DNA of 64,000 nt. It comes from Tachypleus tridentatus (Eukaryota > Arthropoda > Merostomata > Xiphosura > Limulidae). Shown piece by piece: positions 1-11,909 of this stretch. How positions within the stretch are numbered: the stretch's first letter is position 1; each line of letters begins with the position of its first letter. Below the pieces are notes generated by a model. It ran no database searches, was not told where the DNA came from, and saw nothing but the letters and a program-made list of their open reading frames with translations. Location: NCBI RefSeq assembly GCF_004210375.1, contig NC_134833.1, forward strand, positions 47,176,782 to 47,240,781, in the 5' to 3' direction. The position numbers and the translations under genes were made by a program.

Positions 1-583
1 CAAATACTATTAGCAAGGCAACATAGGATACTAACACTCTTAGTTTCAAGAGAATACTGAAGTAATCACTGGACATTAACCACAAAATACGTTAGTTATA
101 TAATGTAAGTCCCTGTGAGCCAACAAGGATATTTTTTATGTTCAACCAAATACAATATAATAACACTGCAGTTAAAGCAGATTCACATAAAACAAATATT
201 TTTGTCCACAATTATGAAACATCTTTCAGCAATTTAAACTCCCCATATTTTAATTCCGAAGACCACAATTAGGTAAATAACTGTCAACGCTTGCCCAACT
301 CTTTTCACTCTGAGCTTTTCAGCCAACAACTAAAACATTCAATATAACAAAAAGACCCGAAAGGATCAATCCTTTTTGCCACTTCTGTATATCACCTTCG
401 TAACTAGATCCCTTTCCCTAACCTAACATATACTTATCATTTCTATTATAACAACATAGTTGTCTGTAGCATATACAGAAAAAAACTAATTGCAACTGGT
501 CGAGTTCAAAAACCACTAAATTTAAACATAGAATGTTGCAACAAATGTAAAATTATATTACACACACACAAGCAATCGTCTTT
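1..583. other. AT-rich intergenic DNA
   Basis: No coding region, RNA gene or repeat copy recognised. Only short, shadow open frames are present. Confidence 0.6.
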
Positions 584-975
584 TTGAGGAAAATACTAAT
601 ACAAAAAGAAGTAGAAATTAAAATGAATAAATGTAAGTTTCTTATAATCATCTTGGACACACGCCTCACGTGGAGAAAGCACGTTCAAAACATACAAACC
701 TCAATCAACAAGCGTATCAATTACATCAAATTCATTGACGATAAACACACAAAATATATAAAACAATTATATGCCTACTAATATGACATGGAACAATCAG
801 ATTGGTCGTAAAGCTCTCACTTTAAGAGACAAGACTAACCACGCTTGATTACCAGTACTACAACAAAGCAGTAAAGAAAAAAACCTACAGCTACATTATA
901 CAAAATCACAAGTACTCTTCTCAAACACGTATCACCATACAATGTATTTCACAAAGAGAAAAGCAAAAAGTAACC
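584..975 (+). pseudogene. 3' end fragment of a LINE reverse transcriptase
   Basis: The 65-residue frame contains LDTRLTWRKHVQNIQTSINK. This matches LGITFNSRLTWKKHVNNTHL in the longer LINE RT at 35.1-36.5 kb, the thumb region just after the palm domain of jockey/I-type non-LTR elements. DNA similarity continues past the stop, through a stretch like 36540-36600 (ATTTCACCATAC-type sequence), up to about position 975. The RT core, endonuclease and ORF1 are missing, so this is a 5'-truncated dead copy of the same family. The family match is seen directly between the two loci; the clade name comes from knowledge of RT families. Confidence 0.75.
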
Positions 976-1004
976 AATCACACACACTAACTGAGATTTT
1001 GAAG

Positions 1005-1099
1005 ATTGTTATGTTTTACTTAACTGTCATGTTCATATTTACAGCCAGAGCACAGGAAAGATAGATTATTAGTCCTTCCTGTGAAAGTGGGTTTTCTCA
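1005..1099 (+). repeat. Fragment of the LINE-associated direct repeat A
   Basis: This stretch aligns with the start of the repeats at 34566-35080 and 36620-37117. It shares the TATGTTTA-like beginning, a CAGNNC...GCAC block and GTGAAAGTGGGTTTTCTCA. It lies directly downstream of an RT 3' end, just as at 36.6 kb. So the order RT followed by repeat A occurs at two loci and belongs to the element. Similarity stops at about 1099; 1100-1505 shows nothing recognisable. Confidence 0.6.
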
Positions 1100-1505
1100 A
1101 TTATATTTGATATTTAAAAAATTATAATACCAACTGGCACTTTACCGATGAAATTTATCTACCATCAATTAAAAACCTGAGTAGAGTACGTATGAACTGG
1201 ATGCTACGGAAACATATTTTGGTCCCTTCGCAACAACAACTGACAACTTGAATAACCAGGAGAAAGAAGAAAACCTTTCAACGATTACATCTTCCTGCTT
1301 TCTCAGACCTCCTTCACGGATTTCCAACAAGACAACTATGTTAGGTATAACCTTTTCAGTCAATATGTAATAATCCCTCAAGTCAAACAATTCACTCGTG
1401 AGGTTGAAGGAAAACGACTGCGCACAAGTGTCATGTGGTATTTTATTCTTTTAAACAAAATTTCTGCTATGTTAATTGTTTTTAATCTGTGTAACATGTA
1501 GAATG

Positions 1506-2104
1506 TCCTACTATCGATAAAATTATCTTTTACGTTATGATTCGTTGTTTACCTTGTTATTATAATAACATAACGTGTTTTCTGATACACAAAAAATATG
1601 AACAGTTACAAAAACAAACTAAATAAATAAAACAACGGAATAACTTACAAAATTATTGAAAATTATAATTTAGATTATAATCATTATGTCACGATATTAC
1701 ACAATAATATTTTAACCATTAATCCACATAACTACCAGTGAGACATAGCACCTTTAGGTGTTTATGACGTTCCCCTCAAAATCTACAAACTGCGGGCTCG
1801 AATGTGGTTTAAGAAAGCATAAGCGCTCTTTATATTATAGGTGTTATTATAGGTGTAAGATCAATTTCACTCTTCGTTAGTAAAAACAGTGTGTGTTTGT
1901 GTTCATTGAGCAAAACCACATTGGATTATATACTGAATCTACCGAAGGGAATCGAACTCCTGAATTTAGCATTTAAAATCTGTAGAATTACCTTTGTAAC
2001 AGCATGGGACAGTAAAATGAGTAGTCCAAGGATTTGTCGGTCGGAGTTGAAGATTAGATGCCTTCACTCTTAAATTCAGAACGCCTAATGCAAATATACA
2101 CGTC
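1506..2104 (+). repeat. Copy 1 of a ~500-bp direct duplication containing a degenerate S1-like SINE
   Basis: The unit from about 1506 (ATTATCTTTTACGTTATGA) matches 2700 onward (ATTATTTTTTACGTTATGA) across an AT-rich part. It then runs through a degenerate tRNA-derived head (about 1745-1800) and S1 body sequence (GTAAGATCAATTTCACTC...GCCTTCACTCTT). Copy 1 is interrupted by an S3 SINE at 1886-2010. Either a segmental duplication or two copies of one composite repeat would explain it. Confidence 0.7.
1886..2010 (-). mobile_element. S3 SINE, minus orientation, inserted in duplication copy 1
   Basis: It contains the S3 hallmarks in reverse orientation: CCACATTGGATTATATACTG, then CCGAAGGGAATCGAACTCC (B box of a tRNA head). 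It is flanked by AGTAAAA at 1879-1885 and 2011-2017, consistent with a 7-bp target-site duplication. The uninterrupted copy 2 (2690-3198) shows the empty site. Confidence 0.75.
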
Positions 2105-2690
2105 ATGGCTAAAGGTGTGTGGACACTCGAACATCACACCCATATGTGCTTGTTGAATATCTCATTCAAACATCATAGGCATTAATATGGAGTTGATCCC
2201 CCCCCCTTTACTCATATAACAGCCTCCACTCTTCTGGGAAGGCTTTTCACTAGATTTTGGAACATGGCTGCAGAGATTCGCTCTTATTCAACTACAAGAG
2301 CATTAGTGAGGTCGGGTGAGAAGGCTTGGCTCGCAGTCGGTGTTCCAGTTCATCCCAAAAGTGTTCGATGAGGTTTAGGTGAGGGTTCTATGCAGGCCAG
2401 TCAAGCTCTTCTAGACCAACCTCGGCAAACCATGTCTTAATGAACCTCGGTTTGCTGAAACAAAAAGGGCCTTCCCCAAACTGTTGCCACAAAGTTAAAA
2501 GTACACAATTCTCTAGAATGACATTGTATGTTGTAGCATTAAGATTTCCCTTCACTGGAACTAAAGAGCCTAGCATAAACAATGAAAAACAGCCTCATAC
2601 CTTACTCCTCTTTCAGAAAACTTTACAATTGGCAGCATGCATTCAGGCAGGTAGCATGATTGTATTTAACTTTTTGATAACGTGTAGCAT
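2105..2690 (-). mobile_element. Truncated Tc1-like DNA transposon
   Basis: The nucleotide sequence closely resembles, from memory, a Tc1 family widespread in salmonids, lampreys and some parasites. Recognisable phrases are GGTGTGTGGACACTCGAACA, ACAGCCTCCACTCTTCTGGG and CCAAACTGTTGCCACAAAGT. Only one end and the 3' half of the transposase remain; the other terminus and the N-terminal half are missing. It sits exactly between the two duplication copies. Confidence 0.8.
2388..2582 (-). pseudogene. Tc1 transposase C-terminal fragment
   Basis: On the minus strand the frame reads LVPVKGNLNATTYNVILENC, then LWQQFGEGPFCF, then IKTWFAEVGLEELDWPA. This is the catalytic-domain region of Tc1 (DD34E) transposases, which cut and paste the element at TA dinucleotides. 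The segment that normally carries the second catalytic Asp (an HDNAPVH-type motif between GPFLFQ and IKTW) is deleted here. The SPDLNPIE motif with the final Glu is also lost, because the frame ends at DWPA. The copy cannot be active. Confidence 0.8.
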
Positions 2691-3198
2691 TTTGTACCAT
2701 CAATAAAGATTATTTTTTACGTTATGAGTCGTTGTTTACCCTGTTATTATATTAATAATGTTTTCTGGCACACACAAAATATAAACAGTTACAAAAACAA
2801 AATAAGTAAATAAAACAACGGAATAACATACAACATTATTGAAAATTATAATTTAGGTTATAATAATTATGTCAGGATATTATACAACAATATTATTTTA
2901 ACCATTAACCCATATAGCTACCAGTAATTCCTCATATCGCTAGATGTTTAAAGCATTCGACTCAAAATCTACAGGTCGCGTGTTCTAATACCCATTTAAC
3001 CAAGTGTGTGCGCTCTTTCAATCGTGGTGGAGTTATGAGTTGAAGGTCAATTTCATTATTCTTTAGTAAAAATAGTAGCCCAGTGATGTGTCAGTCAATA
3101 GTGATGACTAGTTGCCTTCCCTCTAGTTTTTCACTCTGAAATTTGGAACAGCTAGTGCAGATAGATCTCGCGTAACTTTGCACGAACTTCAAAATCAA
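2691..3198 (+). repeat. Copy 2 of the ~500-bp direct duplication, with S1-like SINE tail
   Basis: It matches copy 1 at 1506-2104 without the S3 insertion. The 3' part (about 2930-3198) is an old S1-type SINE. The head ends with GGTCGCGTGTTC. The body has GATGACTAGTTGCCTTCCCT, then CTAGTGCAGATAGATCTCGC, GTAACTTTGCACGAACTTC and an A-rich end. Confidence 0.7.
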
Positions 3199-4084
3199 AC
3201 AATCAGAGACTCTTTCATTCCAATGAAATTCTTAATTTTATCGGCTTAACAAACTGCTCTTGTTTCATACCCCGAAAAATTTGTATAATCTTCCTTTATA
3301 GCAGCATTTTTATTCTCTGTTTTTTGGCTACTCGCATAAACTGTTGTAAATATTTTTAGCTTTACTAGCTGTAGTTCATTAGCATAAGAACTTCGTTGTG
3401 TGCATTTTGTACTGACATGCATGTTTTCTTGTATAACAGTAGTAGGCTAGATGATTATTTTATCACCATTAGATTGTTTATAAAAAAAAATAATTTTCAA
3501 CAAAATAATAAAAAAGGGAGAGTGAAAGAATTAAAACGTTTGTGCTGAAATGTAAAAAAAAAAGTTATTTTTCTTGTTGTTGTTTTTAACACGAAGATAC
3601 ATGTTATCTGCTTTCTTTTAATCACGTGAATTTTTGTTATATTTCCCTAAACATACTGCTGAAAATAAAAAAATTGATATCTGTTTAATTTCCACATTTC
3701 AAAGTCGCTCTAACAGTAACACTGTAGAATTACTAAACTTATGTTGGTGTTTTGTGTGAGTGTGAAATTATATACATTTAGAAGGAAATTAATAAAGTAT
3801 TTACAAAAATTACCCAATTATTTTTTGCGTCAATTTCACGTACTTTTACAAGTGATGAAGTTCCTAATTTTTTATATACCAACATCACAAAAGTTGATTT
3901 GATGTTTTGTAAAAAAATTCTAATATTTCCATACACTTTCATATAACTTCAGAAACATCAAGAAAAGAGAGAAAATAGCTATACAGGTTTTTATATTACG
4001 CATGAAGTTTTTCATGAAATTTATCGTATTAAAGTTTCGTTTCTGAAACAAATAAAACAATAAATTTATTGGTTGTACTGAACC
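3199..4084. other. AT-rich intergenic DNA
   Basis: No open frame, repeat copy or RNA gene could be supported in this stretch. Confidence 0.55.
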
Positions 4085-4177
4085 ACCCAGCGGCACAGAG
4101 GTGCGTCAGCGGAATGATATCGTGGGTTTCGATACACGTAGTGAGCACGGCCTAGACAGTTCGTTATAAAATACAAA
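4085..4177 (+). mobile_element. S2 SINE, degenerate
   Basis: It has AGCGGCACAGAGGTGCGTC (A-box region), GGGTTTCGATACACGTAGTG (B-box region) and a decayed AGCACGGCCTAGACAG tail. This matches the S2 family seen best at 63308-63432. There is no clear target duplication. Confidence 0.6.
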
Positions 4178-4210
4178 GATATAACTGTTGTTAAGAACGA
4201 AGGTTCAAAG

Positions 4211-4415
4211 TAGATTATCTCTGCTGTCCCCACCATGTGTGTCAAAACCTTTAGATTATCTCTGCTGTCCCCACCATGTGTGTCGAAACCTTTAGATTAT
4301 CTCTGCTGTCCCCACCATGTGTGTCGAAACCTTTAGATTATCTCTGCTGTCCCCACCATGTGTGTCGAAACCTTTAGATTATCTCTGCTGTCCCCACCAT
4401 GTGTGTCGAAACCTT
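4211..4415. repeat. 41-bp minisatellite, 5 copies
   Basis: The unit TTAGATTATCTCTGCTGTCC plus CCACCATGTGTGTCGAAACCT repeats with starts at 4211, 4252, 4293, 4334 and 4375. The units are identical apart from one A/G difference (GTCAAAACC versus GTCGAAACC) in the first, so the array is young. It ends in a T-run. Confidence 0.95.
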
Positions 4416-5223
4416 TTTTTTTCACCTTCAGACTTACCATTGTATCACTGAAGAACAATTAATAAAATAATTTAAGAAAAACTAATGATAATGTAACTAA
4501 AAGCCAGGTTTTTTAATACTTAGCTTCATCCACCTTTGAGGAATCAGATAATAATCCAATATATATCTGGAACCTTTGTATATCTCAATAGTAATCCATT
4601 TGTCCATGGATATTTTTTCTCCAGTTTTCATAGATTTTCATAGTACTTTAACTATTATATGATTTTACTTGTTTTTCTATACCTCTAATTTTCCACTGCA
4701 TCAAATAGATCTTAAAAACTTTTTTCTTGATTGGAATACACTTGTGTCGTGAAAAAAATAAATAAATAATTAGTTTTAATGTTCATTCTGTTGTAACAGT
4801 CCATAACTTTTTATTTTATTATTGTGGTGAAAAATCGTTACTAACTTACAAAAATAAACACAGGTTTCCAATCAAAATTGTACATTGCATTTTTGGAATT
4901 ATCTCCTGACGAATCAATTTATTTTTCTTACTCTTATTTCTTAATAACACCGATAACTAAAACAAATAAAAATAGTCTCAGTATATTTCTTTATAATAGA
5001 AAACATTTTAAAATAAAAGTACTTTCCTCACAACAAGGACACGACTTTACTAATACTGTACGTGAAGGTTTAATTACAACTTTATTGATGTAAGGTTTAA
5101 ATGTAGTACCAAAAAGTGAAGTTCTTTAAAATTATTATTTTTCAATAAACATCAATACATAAAAACATTATAGTTTACACCAATAACATTTATGAAAATC
5201 TTGATATCTGTAGATTGAGTCAT
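4416..5223. other. AT-rich intergenic DNA
   Basis: A 71-codon frame at 4878-5093 has AT-driven composition and no recognisable motif, so it is not called as a gene. Nothing else is visible. Confidence 0.55.
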
Positions 5224-5350
5224 GACCTTAGTGGCACAGCGAAATGTTTATAGACTTACACAAAGCTAAAAACAGGTTTTGATACCCGTAGTGGGCAGAT
5301 CAAAGACAGCTCATTCTGTAACTTTGTGCTTCATTCCAAAAGTAAAACAA
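5224..5350 (+). mobile_element. S2 SINE
   Basis: TAGTGGCACAGCGAAATG, then AACAGGTTTTGATACCCGTA (B box), GTGGGCAGATCAAAGACAGC and AACTTTGTGCTTCATTCC. Diverged but complete in outline. Confidence 0.75.
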
Positions 5351-8300
5351 ACATTGAATCATTTTGATACAATGAGCTGCACATGACTGAAGAGCACGAG
5401 GACAACCTACACTTTTCATGCACTACATACACTTCATTTTTTCTGAACTGTTTTAAATGAAATATGAATACTACGTCAAAATAAAAAATCTTCAATAGAA
5501 CAGCGTTTCTGCTAGTACTTGTAATTAATATTTGGTAGTATTATGACCTTTTTCAATTTAAAAATCATTCAACTTTATATTTTTTATAAATTAGATTTTA
5601 TAATTCCTGTACTTTGCTGTATGATTCCTTTAATCCAACCAATAATAAAAATGTATCATCGTGTATCAAAAATGGTCACCATTTTTAATTAGCATTTTTG
5701 TGTGTTACTAAATCTAAAAATTCATCAAACATAGTTCTTCACATAAAGTCACCAAACAGTAAATGATTATTTTATTACTTAGCATACAATTACTATACAC
5801 TGTGCCCAAAATGCTGTTTCAATGTTTGAGTTAGCTGAAATTTTTTTTCAAAATCAAAGCTATATTCAATTCTACCTAAACGTGAAATATGAGGTTTCAC
5901 TTGTTAGCTATTATAATTTATCTCGGACGAGTCTCCAATTTATTATGTTATGTAGTACAATTTAACAAAGCCTGAAATTTGAATTTGTACTTAGAAGTTA
6001 AATGGATGTCGATGTGTATCAAATTTATGATATTTGTAACAAGATTGATACACACAATTTTCTTTCTTAACACAAATATATTTTAATATAGAAGCAATAA
6101 TACAATATTAAAATTATAGTTATTACAAATAATCATTTACATACAAAATGTTCCAAACTTACAAACAATGTTGAGTCCTCTAACTAGTCTGGAACTGAAT
6201 ATTTTATTCACAGTTCATGATGAACAAAGTAATTTCAAATTAATATCGGTACAGTTCACTTAACAAGAAGCTAGCTAATTCTTCACATGTGAGTTTTTCC
6301 ACTGCAATTATACATTGTCTTCGTAGAAATATTAACGTATGAAGTTAAACAGTTTGTAATGTCCAAAATCTATAAACTCTGCAGTTCAACTTTTTGCTGT
6401 ATCCCGATTAATTAGCGTTTATCACGATTATAGCTTTCAACGTTTACAGTATATTAAATGTAGCAAACCAATAATATATTTAACATCTCTTTGTGAATTT
6501 ATTTATAAACTTCATGCGAAATTCTTGAAAGTTAAGTTGACAAAAAGAGGTAATCATTAGTATTTTACATACATACATAGTGTATTGTTGATTCTTAAAT
6601 CGAGAATCTTCTATAAATTACAGGAATCGACGGGAATTTCACAATACACTATTGACAGTATAAATTATACGCACTTCTAAATGTATAGTTAACTGAAACA
6701 AAGATCAGTATTAAAATAAACACATCTTAAATCCAATACACCTCCCTCCTTATAGAATAAAAAACGGCATTAGACAATTTCTAACTAAGATATTACATAT
6801 TCATTAATAAATATACATTAAATATAATAAATTATCAGAGAACTATACAACATACATAATCATGACGATATGTAACACAATCAATACAAATAAACTTATG
6901 ATCATAATATTTTGTAATAGGTGAAAGTGCTCAAACTCAAATTTTACCTTTTTGTATTAACAAATAATCACACGAGCGAGGGGTTGTTGAAAAACTGGGA
7001 AAGGATTTGAGCAAGGAACAGGAATTTTCTGGTTAAGTATTTCAATCAATTCACATATATGGCAAGTTCTACAAAAATGAAAAACTCTACTCCTTGCTAA
7101 TTTTTTTTTAGTCAAATGATGTCTTGTTCACACCTAAATGCACTCCCATGTGAAGTTCAAAAGCAACTTTCAATATTTAAGAACGACATGCTTTCAGAAC
7201 AACCAATTTAGTTTGCAACAACTTTCACCCCAATGAACAAATGGAATGACTAAGACCTATATTAGTTGTTAATCATAATTATCAAGTAGTCATATTACCT
7301 GCCCTTTAGATATCCATCAAACTAGTAAAAGTTGTAGCTATCATGTGGTGTACACAATCATAATAAGCATATTGACAAACTAAAACTGCATGACAATGAG
7401 AATCTTATCGTGTACTGGATAGACAAGGGTTCAGAGATTCAGAAGACTGATTAGTCAGAAAATACTGACAACACTGTATCCGAGAACTTGGATCCAGATG
7501 ATAATGATATATATGCAAAAGATATTGCTCTTGATTTTTAGTGGAAGGCAGAAAAAGAAGAGTTGATAAAGTGGTTCACCTGTTTAGGTCAATTACAACG
7601 TTTAAACTGACTTACAAATCACTAAGAGAAGATTTGAAGCTGAACAGTAGTATAAGCAGCAGTAGAGGACAACAACTGAAATAATCCTTGGATTTGGGTA
7701 TCAAAAAGAAATTACAGTTTTTTGTTGTTTTTTTAACTCTCAATGTGAAATATATACAGAGAATATTTTGTGCTAGCCAGTTGCTTACTCCAATAGGACA
7801 ATATGTTAAAAACTAGGTGACTTTTACAGAGCAGCATAAGAAATACATGTCAACCAATCGATTTGTTTTTAACTTTGTTAGTTTTCAAATTGTTGACCTA
7901 TTTTATTCCTTCCTCTCGTGTTACTGAGCTACAAATTTTCCCCTCCCTTGTTTTCAACATGAATGCCCATATGATTAAACTTCTAGACCAGAGTGCAGGT
8001 ATATGAGAACGTATGGATATCAGCTAAAATAATAAGAGTTAACAGAGCTATAAAAAAAAAAGATGTAAGCATGTAATTATTTTATTTGAAACTCATCTAA
8101 CCGCAATCGTATCAATTACTATATTTTTCTTTGTAGGCATCTATAACAGGAAAGAAGGGGTACGTGCCCAAACTTTTATCAATTACTGTGTATACACTAT
8201 TAATATATCAAACTAGTAACAGTAGAGAACATTTGAACTATAACTACAAAATTATATATATATTATAAGACCTTCTTTATATAAAGTACAAATATATATT

Positions 8301-8551
8301 TAAGTTTATGATTACTTCAATATAGAATTACACGTTATATTTATACGATGAATAGCAGAGTAAAACATACTAAAAAAGGTTGCATCGAACACACAAGTAT
8401 CTCTAATCGTAGCTGCTGATCAGAGGAAAACGTAACCATTCAGTTGTATTTGCTAGCTATTATGTAACTATTCTTAATCAAATAGTGGGACTCACTGTAC
8501 ATTTATAATGCTTACAAAGTCATAGGTACGGCTCGATGTATTTTATAAAAT
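5351..8551. other. Long AT-rich intergenic stretch
   Basis: Nothing firm is seen. A weak protein-like stretch lies at about 7440-7600 (SENLDPDDNDIYAKDIALDF in frame, then stops). It may be an old transposase relic but could not be assigned. Confidence 0.5.
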
Positions 8552-8562
8552 ATCTCGTCTCG

Positions 8563-8825
8563 AAGCCTGGCATGGCCAAGCGCGTAAGGCGTGCGACTCG
8601 TAATCCGAGGGTCGCGGGTTCGCGCCCGCGTCGCGCTAAACATGCTCGCCCTCCCAGCCGTGAGGGCGTTATAATGTTACGGTCAATCCCACTATTCGTT
8701 GGCGGTGGGTGGTGATGACTAGCTGCCTTCCCTCTAGTCTTACACTGCTAAATTAGGGACGGCTAGCACAGATAGCCCTCGAGTAGCTTTGTGCGAAATT
8801 CAAAAACAAAACAAAACAAACAAAC
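8563..8825 (+). mobile_element. S1 SINE, full length, with 11-bp target duplication
   Basis: The tRNA-Thr(CGU)-like head begins GCCTGGCATGGCCAAGCG (A box), has the loop ACTCGTAATCC, and a B box GGTTCGCGCCC. The conserved body has ATCCCACTATTCGTTGGCGG, GATGACTAGCTGCCTTCCCT and ATAGCCCTCGAGTAGCTTTG. The tail is GTGCGAAATTCAAAAACAAA. ATCTCGTCTCG flanks it at 8552-8562 and 8826-8836. It lacks the usual TAAAAGAGTAGCCCAAGAGT segment, a small internal deletion. It is a Pol III retroposon without coding capacity. Confidence 0.95.
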
Positions 8826-8836
8826 ATCTCGTCTCG

Positions 8837-11222
8837 GGCCTTCTACCTCTGCATAAACGCCCGAGCTACTAACCAATAAATCATGGCCTTAAGAATACGT
8901 AAAATGTACAGCAAAAAAATGTCTATTTAGAAAATCGATAAAAATTACTAAAGAACCTTCATCATCTAATATGAAGCTAATATTAAAACTATAAACCAGT
9001 CATTTAAGCATTATATCGTTAATTAGTCATTCAAACATCTGTAAATGATTATCGTCGTTTCAGACTGCAGAATAAAAAACAAGCTAACAAAATATATACC
9101 GTATATTAAGTAGATATTACCTGTTCTCTTTATTTAATTTTGTTAATTAAACTTGAAGCTAATGAAATGTTGGCCTACATTTCATATTCCGATCGTTTTC
9201 ATGTATAAAAGTTTTTCCCATACATTTAAACTAATTCACTTTATCATATTTGTTAGTTCGTCTGGAATTTTCGTGAAAAATACACGCGGCTGTCCCTAAT
9301 TTTGAACTGTTATTGATTAGAGGAACAGTACCTAATTCAAAATAGTCCGAATAAACATACACTGTATAAAAATTCCGTAAAAATATGGTGGATTTCTGTC
9401 ATTTCATCATGGTAGTATACCGTAACGTGTTTATTGATTAATATATGGTAATATGCCAGTAAACCGAGGAGCATATTGGGATGCGGTAGCCATCTTATTC
9501 CAGCTGGTGTTTTGACGGAAACAAGTATGGGAGTTTCGGCTTCTTATTGCAAGTAGGCCTAGCAGCCATGGATTAATCATTAAGCAAAATAAGCACGTCC
9601 TTAGGGCATCAAGAGAAGGGGGGCACCAAAGAGTTTCCCCATAGCTATCATGCCCTTAACTCTTTCACTGCCACACTCAACTTTAGTCAATTTTTTGTAA
9701 TTTATCCCCATCTGCTGTATTCGACTTTACTCTGCATTGTTAAAAAAATGTTTTCTTTGACTCAATGAGTGACCAAAGTTTCGAGAAACTACTAAACTAT
9801 GTATCTGAAGTAAGAAGTCATTGATTTGCAAAAGATTACTGTAAAGAGCAAAAAAAATGTTGATAAAACTTCAGGTGAAAGGTGATCTTATGTTACGATG
9901 TCTGACCTTGAAGATAAAATATTTTTTCAATCATTTTTTCTGTTGTGGCTATTTATAAGAAATTATAGGTAGTGGAACTGTTTTGTTTTACCTTCTACTG
10001 CTTTATTCAGTCACATCTACAGAAAAATAAGAGTGTAATACCACAGAAACATAAGTCAAACAAAATGGTGACAGATATGTACAGAGACGTGGTTAGTTTT
10101 TAATTTTTTCGGCTTCTGTTTTCGTACGTTATATTTGGGTTATTGTCTCGTTTGTTTTGGTTTTATTTGCGTTAGTATTGCATTATTCATGTGTGTTTTG
10201 TAATATTATTATAAGTGTGTTTCTCACTGAAACTTTTCTGAGCTGTAACTTTTTGGTTTCAAACAACTTGCTGTATGAGTACATGTTTTGAAATTTATCA
10301 TACCAGGAAAATATTTAGAAAGGAATGTCACTGTAGCAATGCCACCGTTCATAGATTACATGTAATCTATAAGAGTATTTGGGTATGTATATATTCCCTT
10401 ACTATTATGTAATAACATAAACAGATCTGAAATTGAGATTTACTATGGGGATAAATAGCCAACAAAATGTTATGAAATGTGTCATTTTTAGACCCAAAAA
10501 TGCAGATCACAATTATATTCTCCTTACTTCTTTCTTGATCCTTTCATGATGTCATAATGCCTCGACCCGGCCCTCTGGTGATATTTCTTATGGGACAAAC
10601 GAGCAATCCGAGACGGAAAGATAGCAATCACGACAAACTTTTAGGTATATTTTAACTATTTTGTGACTATAAATTCAGATCAGTATGTGTTATATTACGT
10701 TTCTGAAAAGCTGGGAAAACAACTGACTGATTGGAGCAGTCTAGAGGCGATAATCCGACCTTTCAGGAAAAACTGCGTGAAACTTCGAAATGTACGACAA
10801 CATGATTCTTAACATTGTTATATATACCAGGGTTGTCATTTGGTACTTTTCAAGGCCAAAATTAGGCAAATTTGTACTGAACAAAGCTATTTGGTTCCGA
10901 AAATAAAAAATTTTGTAAGGAATGAAAGATTTGGTATTAATTTGGTCTTAACCTTGACGTTCTGAGACTAAATACATGAAAACACATTATACTGGGCCTT
11001 ATTAGTTTTTTATGTGTACATCTAAGCTATACTTTTGCCGCAATCAGTCACATACTCTGTCATCTTTTTTCGCGCTCCGTACCAAGGTTGCGCATGCGTA
11101 CAGTATACCGTTGCCAAAGCAACATTGTTTGTGTAAAGTTAAGTTTGATGTGCAACTTGACAGCGTATACCCAGCAAAAACATAATGTTCCTGCAACATC
11201 ACAAGAAGATTGCAGAAGATAA
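8837..11222. other. AT-rich intergenic DNA
   Basis: At 9291-9330 there is a short GCTGTCCCTAATTTTGAACT block that recurs at 57470 and looks like a relic of an S1-related SINE. Otherwise nothing is recognised. Confidence 0.5.
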
Positions 11223-11239
11223 CATTTCTGCAACGTTTG

Positions 11240-11360
11240 TGTTTGTGTTTTCTTATAGGAAAGCCACATTGGGCTATCTGCTGAGCCCACCGAGGGGAAT
11301 TGAATCCCTGATTTTGCGTTGTAAATCCGAAGACATACCGCTGTACTAGCGGGGAGCATT
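11240..11360 (-). mobile_element. S3 SINE, minus orientation, with 17-bp target duplication
   Basis: GTGTTTTCTTATAGGAAAGC, CACATTGGGCTATCTGCTGA, CCCACCGAGGGGAATTGAAT and CCGCTGTACTAGCGGGGA define S3 in reverse. Flanks CATTTCTGCAACGTTTG (11223-11239) and CATTCCTGCAACATTTG (11361-11377) form a target duplication with two mismatches. Two overlapping minus-strand open frames at 11044-11385 are by-products of the SINE. Confidence 0.9.
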
Positions 11361-11377
11361 CATTCCTGCAACATTTG

Positions 11378-11909
11378 CTAAACATTGCAGAAATTCAGTA
11401 TTACAACTTTTAATTTGAGCAATATTGATTCAATATTAAATGATGTGCATTACGTTCTGGACACATAAAAATGTATTACAAAGAAATGTTGGCGCAATGT
11501 TGCTTCAGTATTCATTGTAGTTTTTTCAAAGATTCTATTTCAGAGAAATGTTGCTGCAATATTGCTACAGTAGAAAGTTGCTGCTGTATAGTATTTTTGA
11601 AACACACAATTAAATTAATATACAAGTAGGCAGATTGCAATGCTAATGAAGATCTCTATGCTGGCAGCCCAGAGAATAATATACATATACATATATGACA
11701 TATGTATCTGTTTGATATGTTTCATGTCAATAATATATACAGAGAGATAGATCTATATAAGCCATTTATGAATTATAATATAAATAATTATTTTTAACAC
11801 GACGAGATCTTAAAAAGAATATACAAGTTAAATCAATAAATGCGTTAAGTCGAAAACGGCTTTTAAAATCTTCCTCGGCAATATGGCACTCTGATTTAGA
11901 CATTATGTA
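11378..11909. other. Short-period TTGCTGCAATATTGC-rich spacer
   Basis: Loose repeats of GCAACATT/GCTGCAATATTGC motifs occur on both sides of the SINE, from about 11120 to 11600. No gene. Confidence 0.45.

Noticed and set aside
2440..2706. 88-codon plus-strand frame
   Set aside because: It is the antisense of the Tc1 transposase fragment.
7430..7700. Possible transposase relic (SENLDPDDNDIYAKDI)
   Set aside because: An acidic low-complexity frame with stops; no family motif could be identified.
8563..8640. tRNA-Thr-like sequence as a working tRNA gene
   Set aside because: The head has A and B boxes, but the acceptor stem does not close and a SINE body and tail follow with a target duplication. 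The same applies to all S1 copies.
11044..11385. Two overlapping minus-strand frames as genes
   Set aside because: Both are produced by the S3 SINE and its flanks.
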